DNA from: Pseudomonas sp.
Lineage (GTDB): Bacteria > Pseudomonadota > Gammaproteobacteria > Pseudomonadales > Pseudomonadaceae
Direction: 5' to 3'
Assembly: GCF_030690725.1 (NCBI RefSeq)
Contig: NZ_JAUYGD010000034.1
Coordinates: 1 to 64,000 of the forward strand
DNA: 64,000 nucleotides
The notes under the pieces were generated by a model. It searched no databases and was not told where the DNA came from. It was given only the letters and a program-made list of their open reading frames with translations. Shown piece by piece: positions 1 through 8,663 of this stretch; position 1 is the first letter of the stretch; each line of letters starts with the position of its first letter. Position numbers and translations under genes: made by a program.

Positions 1-177
1 CAGCCGTTCTTCGTGGCCGAAGTCTTCACCGGTTCGCCAGGCAAGTACGTTTCCCTGAAGGACACCATTGCCGGCTTCAGCGGCATTCTGAAAGGTGACT
101 ACGATCACTTGCCAGAGCAGGCGTTCTACATGGTTGGCAGCATCGAAGAAGCTGTTGAGAAAGCGAAGAAACTGTAA
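1..177 (+). CDS. atpD: ATP synthase F1 subunit beta, C-terminal end (partial)
   Basis: The window opens inside this gene and shows its last 58 codons in frame 1, ending in TAA. The visible peptide contains the segments [32 protein letters not shown] and a final EKAKKL, which are the C-terminal helical part of the F1 beta subunit. The protein carries the catalytic nucleotide sites of the ATP synthase on the cytoplasmic side of the membrane; the catalytic part itself lies outside the window. The gene is followed by atpC, the standard order of atp operons. Confidence 0.97.
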   Translation, partial: QPFFVAEVFTGSPGKYVSLKDTIAGFSGILKGDYDHLPEQAFYMVGSIEEAVEKAKKL

Positions 178-258
178 TCACCCGTGCGCCCGGCAACGGG
201 CGCTTACGGTCTGTTTATCCGCAGTAGTGTGTAAGCAGATCGATACGTGAGGTTAGAC

Positions 259-684
259 ATGGCTATGACAGTCCATTGCGACATCGTCAGCGCAGAAGGC
301 GAGATCTTCTCCGGTCTGGTCGAGATGGTGATTGCGCACGGCAACCTGGGTGATATCGGTATCGCTCCAGGCCACGCGCCGCTGATCACCGACCTCAAAC
401 CGGGTCCGATTCGTCTGGTCAAGCTGGGTGGCGAAACCGAGGTGTTCTACATCTCTGGTGGCTTCCTCGAAGTTCAGCCGAGTGTGGTGAAAGTTCTCGC
501 CGATACCGTGCAGCGTGCTGCCGATATCGATGAAGCTGCTGCTCAGGAAGCCCTCCGGGCTGCCGAGAATGCCTTGAATGAGAAGGGCGCGGAGTTCGAT
601 TACGGTTCCGCAGCCGCTCACCTGGCCGAGGTCGCGGCTCAGCTGCGTACCGTTCAGCAGTTGCGCAAGAAGTTCGGCGGTTAA
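259..684 (+). CDS. atpC: ATP synthase F1 subunit epsilon
   Basis: A 141-residue protein with the epsilon N-terminal beta-sandwich ([29 protein letters not shown]) and a C-terminal helical hairpin ending [13 protein letters not shown]. It belongs to the central stalk of F1Fo ATP synthase and regulates its ATPase activity. ATG at 259 is preferred over an in-frame GTG at 247 because GAGG lies about 7 nt upstream and family members start [13 protein letters not shown]. It follows atpD by 81 nt and is the last gene of the operon, with a terminator just downstream. Confidence 0.97.
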   Translation: MAMTVHCDIVSAEGEIFSGLVEMVIAHGNLGDIGIAPGHAPLITDLKPGPIRLVKLGGETEVFYISGGFLEVQPSVVKVLADTVQRAADIDEAAAQEALRAAENALNEKGAEFDYGSAAAHLAEVAAQLRTVQQLRKKFGG

Positions 685-710
685 TTCCGACGCTTCATCG
701 CAAACGAGTA

Positions 711-736
711 AAAGGGTAGCCTTGGCTACCCTTTTT
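711..736 (+). terminator. Rho-independent terminator of the atp operon
   Basis: AAAGGGTAGCC pairs with GGCTACCCTTT around a tiny loop and runs into a T tract. It lies 26 nt after the atpC stop and separates the atp operon from glmU. Confidence 0.9.
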
Positions 737-756
737 CTTTGCCTGTCATTTAGCAG

Positions 757-806
757 GTAGCCCGGATGCAATCCGGGACGATCACCCCGGATTGCATCCG
801 GGCTAC
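757..806. repeat. REP-like palindrome, GTAGCCCGGATGCAATCCGG family
   Basis: GTAGCCCGGATGCAATCCGG and its reverse complement are separated by a short spacer, giving a nearly perfect 50-bp inverted repeat. The same short form recurs at 20601-20653. A longer form, in which GATAAGC/GCGCAATCC replaces GATGCAATCC, is found at 25763, 39137 and 44140. All copies are intergenic. Confidence 0.9.
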
Positions 807-825
807 TCAATAGGATCTGCCCTCC

Positions 826-2184
826 ATGTCGCTCGATATCGTTATCCTCGCCGCCGGCCAAGGCACCCGCATGCGTTCTGCCTTGCCGAAAGTTCTGCAC
901 CCGGTTGCCGGCAAAGCCATGCTTGGCCATGTGATCGACACCGCCCGCCTGCTGAAACCGCAAGGCATTCATGTGGTAATCGGCCATGGCGCGGAACTAG
1001 TGCGCGAGCAACTGGCGGCGGATGACCTGAATTTCGTGCTGCAGAACGAGCAGCTCGGCACCGGTCATGCCGTGGCTCAAGCGCTGCCGGCGTTGAGCGC
1101 AGAGCGTGTGCTGATTCTTTATGGCGACGTGCCGTTGATCGAACTGGAAACCCTGCAGCGTCTGCTGTTGAAAGTTAGCGAGCAGCAGTTGGGGTTGCTC
1201 ACGGTCAACCTGAAAGACCCAACTGGCTACGGCCGCATCGTGCGCGATGAGCAGGGCGTGGTGAAAGCCATCGTCGAGCACAAGGACGCCAGCACCGAGC
1301 AGCGCCTGATCAGTGAAGGCAACACCGGCATCCTCGCCGTCCCAGGGAAAAAACTCGGTGATTGGCTCGGTCGTCTGTCCAACAGCAACGCTCAGGGTGA
1401 GTACTACCTGACGGACGTGATCGCCATGGCCGTGGCCGACGGCCTGGTAGTCGCCACCGAGCAGGCGACTGACGAGATGGAAGTGCTGGGCGCCAACGAC
1501 CGTATCCAGCTTTCGCAGCTGGAGCGCCACTATCAGTACCGCGCCGCGCGTCGTTTGATGCTGCAGGGCGTGACCTTGATCGACCCGGCGCGTTTTGATC
1601 TGCGCGGCGAAGTCACGGTAGGCCGTGATGTGTCTATCGATATCAACGTGATCCTCGAAGGCCAGGTGGTGATCGAAGACGGTGTACAGATCGGCCCGAA
1701 CTGCGTGATCAAAAACTCGATCCTGCGTAAAGGTGCCATCATCAAAGCCAACAGCCATCTGGAAGGGGCCGAAATGGGTGAGGGTGCCGATTGCGGCCCG
1801 TTCGCGCGTCTGCGTCCGGGTTCCGTGCTGGGCGCCAAAGCCCATGTGGGTAACTTCGTCGAGCTGAAAAACGCCAAGCTGGGTGAGGGCGCCAAGGCCG
1901 GGCACCTGTCTTACCTGGGCGATGCCGAGATCGGTGCGCGCAGCAATATCGGCGCCGGCACCATCACCTGCAATTACGACGGCGCCAACAAGTTCAAGAC
2001 CGTACTGGGTGAGGACGTGTTTATCGGCTCCAACAGCGCCCTGGTGGCTCCGGTGACGCTGGGCGACCGTGCCACTACCGGTGCCGGTTCGGTAATCACC
2101 AGTGACGTGCCTGATAACACCCTGGCGGTCGGCCGCGCCAAGCAGCGCAATATCGAAGGCTGGAAGCGCCCGACCAAGAAGTGA
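826..2184 (+). CDS. glmU: Bifunctional UDP-N-acetylglucosamine pyrophosphorylase / glucosamine-1-phosphate N-acetyltransferase
   Basis: A 452-residue cytoplasmic enzyme that acetylates glucosamine-1-phosphate and then uridylylates it to UDP-GlcNAc for peptidoglycan and LPS. The N-terminal nucleotidyltransferase domain shows LAAGQGTRM followed by LPKVLH (residues 9-25). The C-terminal left-handed beta-helix (about 250-450) shows hexapeptide repeats, the segment [10 protein letters not shown] and the catalytic His at about 360 in [10 protein letters not shown]. Length is normal for the family. It lies upstream of glmR and glmS, which supplies its substrate pathway. Confidence 0.98.
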   Translation: MSLDIVILAAGQGTRMRSALPKVLHPVAGKAMLGHVIDTARLLKPQGIHVVIGHGAELVREQLAADDLNFVLQNEQLGTGHAVAQALPALSAERVLILYGDVPLIELETLQRLLLKVSEQQLGLLTVNLKDPTGYGRIVRDEQGVVKAIVEHKDASTEQRLISEGNTGILAVPGKKLGDWLGRLSNSNAQGEYYLTDVIAMAVADGLVVATEQATDEMEVLGANDRIQLSQLERHYQYRAARRLMLQGVTLIDPARFDLRGEVTVGRDVSIDINVILEGQVVIEDGVQIGPNCVIKNSILRKGAIIKANSHLEGAEMGEGADCGPFARLRPGSVLGAKAHVGNFVELKNAKLGEGAKAGHLSYLGDAEIGARSNIGAGTITCNYDGANKFKTVLGEDVFIGSNSALVAPVTLGDRATTGAGSVITSDVPDNTLAVGRAKQRNIEGWKRPTKK

Positions 2185-2190
2185 AGCCGG

Positions 2191-2268
2191 GTAGGGCGGA
2201 CATGGCGCAGCCTTGTCCGCCGTCACCGCGCACTTGGTGGACAAGCTTTCGGCATGTCCACCCTACGT
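2191..2268. repeat. Palindromic repeat of the GTAGGG(C/T)GGA family
   Basis: An inverted-repeat element between glmU and glmR. GTAGGGCGGACA at the left pairs with TGTCCACCCTAC at the right, and an inner GGTGGACAAGC forms the second hairpin. Related copies occur at 16935, 16982, 20662, 25849, 26667 and 39043, all between genes. Confidence 0.8.
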
Positions 2269-2320
2269 CGATTGCTACTTGACGAAAAACTTCGATTAGG
2301 TTTTGATTCGTGCCATTATC

Positions 2321-2333
2321 TTTCGAATCGAAA
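2321..2333. promoter_or_regulatory. Probable DeoR-type operator in the glmR leader
   Basis: TTTCGAATCGAAA is a perfect 13-bp palindrome ending 6 nt before the glmR ATG. TTTCGA/TCGAAA half-sites are typical of DeoR/GlpR-family operators, and further TTCGA-like half-sites lie at 2290-2310. Autoregulation of glmR, or control of glmRS, is inferred from position only. Confidence 0.5.
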
Positions 2334-2339
2334 CTTAGC

Positions 2340-3107
2340 ATGTCGAAACGCAACACTCCGCAACGTCGCCACACCATTCTTGCCCTGCTCGCCGAGCAAG
2401 GCGAGGTGAGTGTGGATGAGTTGTCGAAAGCCTTCGCCACCTCCGAAGTGACCATTCGCAAAGACCTCGCCGCACTGGAAAAAAGTGGTTTGCTGCTGCG
2501 TCGTTACGGCGGTGCGGTGCCCATGCCGCAGGAGCTGATCAGCGATATCCAGCCGATCTCCCAGTACAAGCAGGCCATCGCCCGCGCCGGGGTGGCGCGC
2601 ATTCGCGAACATGCGCGGATCATTATCGACAGCGGCACCACCACCGCGGCGATGATCCCGCAGCTTGGCCACAAGCCAGGCCTGGTGGTGATGACCAACT
2701 CGCTGAATGTGGCCCGCGCCATCAGCGAGCTGGAGCATGAGCCGGTGCTGCTGATGACCGGCGGCACCTGGGATCCGCATTCCGAGTCTTTCCAGGGTCA
2801 GGTCGCCGAACAGGTTTTGCGCTCTTACGACTTCGACCAGCTGTTTATTGGTGCCGATGGCATCGACCTGAACCGTGGCACCACCACCTTCAACGAATTG
2901 CTCGGGCTTAGCCGGGTAATGGCGGATGTAGCCCGCGAAGTGGTGGTGATGGTCGAGAGCGACAAGATCGGCCGCAAGATTCCCAACCTGGAGCTGCCCT
3001 GGAGCGGCATCCATACCCTGATAACCGACGAACGCCTCAGCCCTGAGGCCCGTGAACAATTGACCGAGCGCGGCATCAAGCTGATCTGCGCGACTGTTGA
3101 AGCTTAA
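2340..3107 (+). CDS. glmR: DeoR/GlpR-family transcriptional regulator, probable amino-sugar regulator
   Basis: A 255-residue DeoR-family protein. The N-terminal winged helix (about 1-60) shows [24 protein letters not shown] and [13 protein letters not shown]; the C-terminal sugar-phosphate-sensing domain includes [11 protein letters not shown] and the [10 protein letters not shown] segment. It lies directly between glmU and glmS, and the glmS ribosome-binding site overlaps its stop codon, so the two are co-transcribed. The glmU-glmR-glmS order is conserved in Pseudomonas, where this regulator is linked to GlcN6P synthesis. ATG 2340 is chosen over an upstream in-frame GTG at 2310 because the operator palindrome would otherwise lie inside the gene. 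Confidence 0.85.
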   Translation: MSKRNTPQRRHTILALLAEQGEVSVDELSKAFATSEVTIRKDLAALEKSGLLLRRYGGAVPMPQELISDIQPISQYKQAIARAGVARIREHARIIIDSGTTTAAMIPQLGHKPGLVVMTNSLNVARAISELEHEPVLLMTGGTWDPHSESFQGQVAEQVLRSYDFDQLFIGADGIDLNRGTTTFNELLGLSRVMADVAREVVVMVESDKIGRKIPNLELPWSGIHTLITDERLSPEAREQLTERGIKLICATVEA

Positions 3108-3117
3108 GGAGAAGACT

Positions 3118-4968
3118 ATGTGTGGAATCGTAGGCGCAGTCGCCGAACGTAATATCACTGCCGTGCTGGTTGAAGGCCTCAAGCGCCTGGAATACCGCGG
3201 TTACGACAGCGCCGGTGTGGCGTTGCTGACGGATAAAGGTGACCTCGACCGTCGCCGCCGCGTGGGCAAGGTCAGCGAGCTGGAAAGCGCGCTGAGCGCC
3301 GAACCGCTGGCCGGCCGTCTCGGCATCGCTCACACCCGTTGGGCTACCCACGGTGCTCCGAGCGAGCGCAATGCCCACCCGCACTTCTCCAGCCATGATC
3401 TGGCGGTGGTGCACAACGGCATTATCGAGAACCACGAAGAACTTCGTGCCCAGCTCAAGGCCCTGGGTTACGTGTTCAGCTCCGATACCGACACCGAAGT
3501 GATCGTGCACCTGCTCGACCACAAGCTGAAAACCCAGCCGGACCTGACCGCAGCGTTGAAAGAAGCGGTCAAGGAACTGCACGGCGCCTACGGCCTGGCG
3601 GTGATCAGCGCCAAGCAGCCGGATCGCCTGCTCGCCGCCCGCAGCGGGAGCCCGCTGGTGATCGGCCTGGGCCTGGGCGAGAACTTCCTTGCCTCCGACC
3701 AGCTGGCTCTGCGTCAGGTCACCGACCGCTTTATGTACCTGGAAGAAGGCGATATCGCCGAGATTCAGCGTGAAAGCGTGCAGATCTGGAGCGTCGACGG
3801 TCAGCCGGTAGAGCGTGAGAGCGTGCAATACCACGAGGGTGCGGAAGCTGCGGACAAGGGAGAGTACCGTCACTTTATGCTCAAGGAAATCCATGAGCAG
3901 CCCAAGGTCGTGCAGCGCACCCTGGAAGGCCGTCTGGGCACAGACCACGTGCTGGTTCAGGCCTTCGGCCCGCAGGCTGCCGAGCTGTTCGCCAAGGTGC
4001 GCAACGTGCAGATCGTCGCCTGCGGCACCAGTTACCACGCCGGGATGGTTGCCCGTTACTGGCTGGAAGGCCTGGCCGGTATCCCTTGCCAGATCGAAGT
4101 GGCCAGCGAGTTCCGCTACCGCAAGGTGGTGGTGCAGCCGGACACCCTGTTTGTCAGCATCTCCCAGTCCGGCGAAACTGCCGACACCCTGGCCGCGCTG
4201 CGCAATGCCAAGGAGCATGCGCCTGGCCAGGGCGGCTACCTGGCCAGCCTGGCCATCTGCAACGTCGGCATCAGCTCCCTGGTGCGTGAATCCGATTTGA
4301 CCCTGCTGACCCAGGCCGGCCCGGAAATCGGTGTGGCTTCGACCAAAGCCTTCACCACCCAGCTGGTCGCGCTGATGCTGCTGACCCTGTCCCTCGGCCA
4401 GGTGCGTGGCACCCTGGATAAAGGTTTGGAAGCCGAGCTGGTCGACGAACTGCGTCGCCTGCCAACCCGTCTGGGCGAAGCCCTGGCCATGGACAGCGTG
4501 GTCGAGAAAGTCTCCGAGCTGTTCGCCGAGAAGCACCACAGCCTGTTTCTCGGCCGTGGCGCGCAGTACCCGGTGGCGATGGAAGGTGCGCTCAAGCTCA
4601 AGGAAATTTCCTATATCCACGCCGAAGCCTACCCGGCTGGCGAGCTCAAGCACGGCCCGTTGGCGCTGGTGGACAGCGATATGCCGGTGGTCACCGTGGC
4701 GCCGAACAACGAGCTGCTGGAAAAGCTCAAATCCAACCTGCAGGAAGTGCGCGCCCGCGGCGGTGAGCTGGTGGTGTTTGCCGACGAGCAGGCCGGCATG
4801 AGCAATGGCGAGGGCACCCACGTGGTGAACATGCCGCATATCCACGACGCCCTGGCACCGATCCTCTACACCATCCCACTGCAGCTGCTGTCCTACTACG
4901 TCGCCGTGCTCAAGGGCACTGACGTCGACCAGCCACGCAATCTGGCCAAGAGCGTAACGGTTGAGTAA
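3118..4968 (+). CDS. glmS: Glutamine-fructose-6-phosphate aminotransferase (isomerizing)
   Basis: A 616-residue enzyme that makes glucosamine-6-phosphate from fructose-6-phosphate and glutamine, the first committed step to UDP-GlcNAc. The N-terminal class II amidotransferase begins MCGIVGAV, so Cys2 becomes the N-terminal nucleophile. Two SIS domains follow ([35 protein letters not shown]), and the C-terminus PRNLAKSV holds the lysine used for the sugar Schiff base. ATG 3118 has AAGGAG 8 nt upstream, overlapping the glmR stop. Confidence 0.98.
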   Translation: MCGIVGAVAERNITAVLVEGLKRLEYRGYDSAGVALLTDKGDLDRRRRVGKVSELESALSAEPLAGRLGIAHTRWATHGAPSERNAHPHFSSHDLAVVHNGIIENHEELRAQLKALGYVFSSDTDTEVIVHLLDHKLKTQPDLTAALKEAVKELHGAYGLAVISAKQPDRLLAARSGSPLVIGLGLGENFLASDQLALRQVTDRFMYLEEGDIAEIQRESVQIWSVDGQPVERESVQYHEGAEAADKGEYRHFMLKEIHEQPKVVQRTLEGRLGTDHVLVQAFGPQAAELFAKVRNVQIVACGTSYHAGMVARYWLEGLAGIPCQIEVASEFRYRKVVVQPDTLFVSISQSGETADTLAALRNAKEHAPGQGGYLASLAICNVGISSLVRESDLTLLTQAGPEIGVASTKAFTTQLVALMLLTLSLGQVRGTLDKGLEAELVDELRRLPTRLGEALAMDSVVEKVSELFAEKHHSLFLGRGAQYPVAMEGALKLKEISYIHAEAYPAGELKHGPLALVDSDMPVVTVAPNNELLEKLKSNLQEVRARGGELVVFADEQAGMSNGEGTHVVNMPHIHDALAPILYTIPLQLLSYYVAVLKGTDVDQPRNLAKSVTVE

Positions 4969-4982
4969 GCAGAGGCTGGCCG

Positions 4983-5213
4983 ATGCGGCGTGAAGATATA
5001 AAGAGCAAGCAAGCCCAGGGCGTGCTCTTTGATACCCATATCATCGCCAACCCGGCCAATACCCGGGAATGGATCGTGCTGTTGAAGAAAGGCGCGGGCA
5101 CCAGCTTCTTTCTGGTCGATGACCAGGAGCAGGTGGAGTCCTTCGCCGATCTCAATGGTCTGATCGAAGAGCTGCGCCTACTCGGCATCAAGGGCGCAGA
5201 GATTCATCTCTAA
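4983..5213 (+). CDS. Conserved hypothetical small protein
   Basis: A 76-residue acidic protein starting 14 nt after glmS. It has no signal peptide or membrane segment, and the C-terminal half (QVESFADLNGLIEELRLLGIKGAEIHL) looks helical. I do not recognise a family with a known function. Codon use matches its neighbours and it sits tightly between glmS and the next gene, so it is probably real and co-transcribed. Confidence 0.75.
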   Translation: MRREDIKSKQAQGVLFDTHIIANPANTREWIVLLKKGAGTSFFLVDDQEQVESFADLNGLIEELRLLGIKGAEIHL

Positions 5214-5238
5214 GCCCTGCCGTTCACCCGAGGCACTT

Positions 5239-6000
5239 ATGCCTATTCGCTATGCGAGAAGCCTGACCGGACGGACGCGCAGTGTCGCAGCCAATCGGCA
5301 TCTGGGTTTTGCCCTGGCTTTCGTTGCAGGAGCGATCAATGCCGGCGGCTTTCTTGCCGTGCAGCAATACACCTCGCATATGACCGGCATTGTCTCTGCC
5401 ATGGCGGACAATATTGCTCTGGGTGCCTATGGCCTGGTGTGGAGTGGTCTCGGCGGCGTGCTGTCGTTTCTCCTGGGTGCAGCCTGCTCGACGGTGATGA
5501 TCAATTACTCACGGCGGCGCCAGCTGCACAGCGAATACGCCCTGCCGTTGCTGCTCGAAGCCGCGCTGCTGCTGTGCTTTGGCTTTCTTGGCGCGTCGCT
5601 GGCGCAGATTACCGGCCTGTTCGTGCCGCTGACGGTGATGCTGCTGTGTTTCATCATGGGCCTGCAGAACGCCCTGATTACCAAACTCTCCAGGGCGGAA
5701 ATCCGCACCACCCATATCACCGGAATCATCACCGACATCGGTATCGAGCTAGGCAAGCTGTTCTATTGGAATCGCACGCGTGGCCCTGATATCGCTCGGG
5801 TGATGGCCGACCGCCAACGTCTGCGGGTGCTCAGCCTGTTGGCGTTGTACTTCTTCCTCGGCGGGGTGATCGGCGCACTGGGTTTTAACCACCTGGGTTA
5901 TATCGCCACCGTGCCGCTGGCCTTGCTGCTGGTGTTATTGGCCAGTGTGCCGGCGCTGGATGATCTGCTGCTGCTCACACGGCGCGTATTGCGTCGATAA
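5239..6000 (+). CDS. YoaK/DUF1275 family integral membrane protein
   Basis: A 253-residue protein with about six hydrophobic segments. The N-terminal region AGAINAGGFLAVQQYTSHMTGIVS is the DUF1275 (YoaK) signature, and RTTHITGIITDIGIELG is a second conserved block. Members are inner-membrane proteins of unknown function, possibly transporters. It lies 25 nt after the small hypothetical gene and converges with cobM. Confidence 0.85.
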   Translation: MPIRYARSLTGRTRSVAANRHLGFALAFVAGAINAGGFLAVQQYTSHMTGIVSAMADNIALGAYGLVWSGLGGVLSFLLGAACSTVMINYSRRRQLHSEYALPLLLEAALLLCFGFLGASLAQITGLFVPLTVMLLCFIMGLQNALITKLSRAEIRTTHITGIITDIGIELGKLFYWNRTRGPDIARVMADRQRLRVLSLLALYFFLGGVIGALGFNHLGYIATVPLALLLVLLASVPALDDLLLLTRRVLRR

Positions 6001-6021
6001 GCTTGGCCGACTGCCCGCTGC

Positions 6022-6777
6022 TTAGTCTTCTGCAGACCTGAACAGGTGGCGATGCTCGGCGTTGTACAGCGCCGAGTCGGCGAACTGTTCGGCGTGCAGC
6101 ACGCGCCCGACGAGGATCAGCGCGGTGCGGCGAAAGCCCTTGGCGCGCACCTGTTCCTCGATGGTGGCGAGGGTGCCGCTGACCCAATCCTGATCCGGCC
6201 AGCTGGCGCGATGGACCACGGCAATCGGGCAGTCCGCGCCGTAATGCGGCAGCAGCTCAGTGACGATCTTGTTCAGATGCACTACGCCCAGGTGAATGGC
6301 CATGGTCGCGCCGTGGCGGGCCAGGTCGCCCAGCGCCTCGCCCTCGGGCATGTTCGACTTGCTCGCGTAGCGCGTGAGAATCAGCGTCTGCGATACCTCG
6401 GGCAGGGTCAGCTCGCTTTCCAGCAGGGCGGCGCAGGCCGCAGTGGCGGTCACCCCAGGAATGATCTCAAAGGCAATGCCCAGCCGGCGCAGGTGGCGGA
6501 TCTGCTCGCCAATCGCGCCATACAGCGACGGGTCGCCGGAGTGCACGCGGGCCACATCCTGGCCTTTATCGTGGGCCTGGCGGATCAGCTCGATGATTTC
6601 ATCCAGATGCAGCTCGGCGGTGTTGATCACCTGCTCGGCGCTGTGACCTTCTAGCACCGCTTCCGGCACTAGCGAGCCGGCATAGAGAATCACCGGGCAG
6701 CTACGCAGCAGGCGCTGGCCTTTGACGGTGATCAGCTCGGGGTCGCCGGGGCCGGCGCCGATAAAGTAAACGGTCAT
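6022..6777 (-). CDS. cobM: Precorrin-4 C11-methyltransferase
   Basis: A 251-residue SAM-dependent tetrapyrrole methylase that methylates C-11 of precorrin-4 in aerobic cobalamin synthesis. The N-terminal [20 protein letters not shown], the SGDPSLYGAIGEQ segment and IIPGVTATAACAALL are the family motifs of SAM and substrate binding. It overlaps cobE by 4 nt (ATGA) and is read leftward, divergent from the riboswitch-controlled cobW-cobN operon. Confidence 0.95.
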   Translation of the reverse strand: MTVYFIGAGPGDPELITVKGQRLLRSCPVILYAGSLVPEAVLEGHSAEQVINTAELHLDEIIELIRQAHDKGQDVARVHSGDPSLYGAIGEQIRHLRRLGIAFEIIPGVTATAACAALLESELTLPEVSQTLILTRYASKSNMPEGEALGDLARHGATMAIHLGVVHLNKIVTELLPHYGADCPIAVVHRASWPDQDWVSGTLATIEEQVRAKGFRRTALILVGRVLHAEQFADSALYNAEHRHLFRSAED

Positions 6778-7217
6778 GACACATCCTTGGGTGCAATCGA
6801 CGCCAGGGCGCAGGTGGCGCTGGCGTTACGGGTTTTCTCGCCGAGCAGACGGGCAGTATTGCCGCCCATGCGTTCGGCCAAGGCCAGGGCGCAGGGTTCG
6901 GCGATGGCCGGGCTGCCGGTAGCGGCCAGGGCAAGTGGCGAGCCTTGCACACCTTGCTGATAGGGCAGCAGTTCTTCGGCGCTAAAGCAGCTCAACTGCA
7001 AACCGAGGCGTTCGGCCAATGCCAGCAGACCCGGCTCGTCGCGTTTATGCGCGATGCTGGCCAGCCCCGTCAGGTTATCCACAGTCAGACCATGCGCCTG
7101 CAGGCTGTGAACCAGCAATGTGGATAAATCTTCAACGCTGCAGCCACTGCGGCAGCCCAGTCCGGCGACCACCTGAACGGCGACAGCGGGGTGGCGAGGG
7201 GCGTTGCTGGGGATCAT
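6774..7217 (-). CDS. cobE: Cobalamin biosynthesis protein CobE (CbiG C-terminal domain)
   Basis: A 147-residue protein with the CbiG C-terminal-domain signature GLGCRSGCSVEDL at about residues 19-31 and the later blocks LASIAHKRDEPGLLALA and FSAEELLPY. CobE is needed for aerobic cobalamin synthesis in characterised pathways, but its chemical role is unclear. It is translationally coupled to cobM. A degenerate copy of the same fold seems to be buried in the CobJ fusion of this locus. Confidence 0.88.
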   Translation of the reverse strand: MIPSNAPRHPAVAVQVVAGLGCRSGCSVEDLSTLLVHSLQAHGLTVDNLTGLASIAHKRDEPGLLALAERLGLQLSCFSAEELLPYQQGVQGSPLALAATGSPAIAEPCALALAERMGGNTARLLGEKTRNASATCALASIAPKDVS

Positions 7218-7312
7218 CTGCGGCGCTCAGTGTGTGCGGCCGCGTAGCTCAACATGGCGGCCGGCAGTGGTCAACCGCGATTGACCGGCCGCCATGGCCT
7301 GCGTAGCCTTGT

Positions 7313-7490
7313 CGCGTTCGAGGTTCTTCGTGGGCATGCCCATGAAGCTAAGAGGGAACAAGGTTAATGCCTTGGCTGCCCCCGCAACTGTGAACGGTCC
7401 AAAGCCCTTCGATACACCACTGCCGTACGGCGGGAAGGTAGGAGGGTGGCGCAACGCGCAGACCGTGAGCCAGGAGACCTGCCTCGTCAC
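7313..7490 (+). ncRNA. Cobalamin (B12) riboswitch upstream of cobW-cobN
   Basis: The aptamer shows the conserved AGAGGGAAC, the core GCTGCCCCCGCAACTGTGA, GGCGGGAAGG and the 3' GAGCCAGGAGACCTGCC box. P1 can form from CGAGG near 7318 and CCTCG near 7483. It lies about 110 nt upstream of the cobW ATG, so it should repress the cobW-cobN-chelatase operon when adenosylcobalamin is plentiful. Confidence 0.93.
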
Positions 7491-7601
7491 GCTTTTCGAC
7501 AACCGGGCGGGGTGATCCGGTGGTGTTGGCTGACGCCCCGTGGCTGTCATGTCTGTGCCGCCTCCTGCTCGTCTTTCTTTCGACGTCATGCAGGACTCGC
7601 C

Positions 7602-8657
7602 ATGCAAACCCTCGCCAAACTCCCCGTTACCATCGTTACCGGCTTTCTCGGCGCCGGCAAAACCACCCTGCTGCGGCACATGCTCGGCCACGCCGACGGG
7701 CGACGCATCGCAGTGATCGTCAACGAGTTCGGCGAGCTGGGCATCGACGGCGAAATCCTCAAGCAGTGCTCCATCGGTTGCAGCGAAGAAGAAGCCAACG
7801 GCCGCATCTTCGAACTGGCCAACGGCTGCCTGTGCTGCACCGTGCAGGAAGAATTCTTCCCGGTGATGCGCGAGCTGGTGGCACGCCGTGGTGAGCTCGA
7901 CCATATCCTCATTGAAACCTCCGGCCTGGCTCTGCCCAAGCCTTTGGTGCAGGCCTTTAACTGGCCGGAAATCCGCAACGCCTGCACGGTGGACGCGGTA
8001 ATCACCGTGGTCGACAGCCCGGCCGTGGCCGCCGGCACCTTTGCCGCCTTCCCCGATCAGGTTGATGCGCAGCGCAAGCTCGACCCCAATCTCGATCACG
8101 AATCGCCGCTGCACGAGCTGTTCGCCGATCAGCTGGCCAGCGCTGACCTGGTGATCCTCAACAAGGCCGATCTGCTCGACGCCGCCGCCCTGGCTGCGGT
8201 GCGTGCGGAAGTGGCCGAGGAGCTGCCGCCCGCAGTGAAAATCATCGAAGCCCATGGAGGCGAGCTGCCGCTGGACGTGCTGCTGGGCCTGAATTGCGAG
8301 ACCGAGATTCATATCGAGGGCCGCAAGACTCACCATGATCTGGAAGGCCATGAAGACCACGATCACGACGAATTCGCCTCGTTCCACGTCGAGCTGCCCG
8401 AGGCCGAGGAAGCCCGTCTGCTGCAAGCGCTGAAGGATGCGGTCAGCAAACACGGCATTCTGCGCATCAAGGGTTTTGCGGCGATTCCCGGCAAGCCGAT
8501 GCGCCTCTTGCTGCAAGGCGTTGGTCAGCGTTTCGACAAACACTTCGACCGCGCCTGGCAGGCCGATGAGCCGCGCATCACCCGCTTGGTGGTGATTGGC
8601 CAGACGTTGGATCAAGCCGCTATCGAAGCCGAGCTGCAAGCAGCGCTGGCAGGCTAA
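7602..8657 (+). CDS. cobW: CobW, COG0523 G3E-family GTPase of the cobalamin locus
   Basis: A 351-residue metallochaperone-type GTPase. Walker A is GFLGAGKTT (about 14-22), the metal-binding motif GCLCC follows, the guanine-specificity NKAD motif is visible, and a His/Asp-rich stretch (HHDLEGHEDHDHDE) precedes the CobW C-terminal domain. It is proposed to handle cobalt for the chelatase, and it lies 6 nt upstream of cobN under a B12 riboswitch. ATG 7602 begins the conserved MQTLAKLPVTIVTG. Confidence 0.93.
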   Translation: MQTLAKLPVTIVTGFLGAGKTTLLRHMLGHADGRRIAVIVNEFGELGIDGEILKQCSIGCSEEEANGRIFELANGCLCCTVQEEFFPVMRELVARRGELDHILIETSGLALPKPLVQAFNWPEIRNACTVDAVITVVDSPAVAAGTFAAFPDQVDAQRKLDPNLDHESPLHELFADQLASADLVILNKADLLDAAALAAVRAEVAEELPPAVKIIEAHGGELPLDVLLGLNCETEIHIEGRKTHHDLEGHEDHDHDEFASFHVELPEAEEARLLQALKDAVSKHGILRIKGFAAIPGKPMRLLLQGVGQRFDKHFDRAWQADEPRITRLVVIGQTLDQAAIEAELQAALAG

Positions 8658-8663
8658 GCCCGC

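Noticed and set aside
3076-4845. A 589-codon open frame on the minus strand
   Set aside because: It is antisense to glmS in a GC-rich gene, with His/Gln-rich low-complexity translation and no domain.
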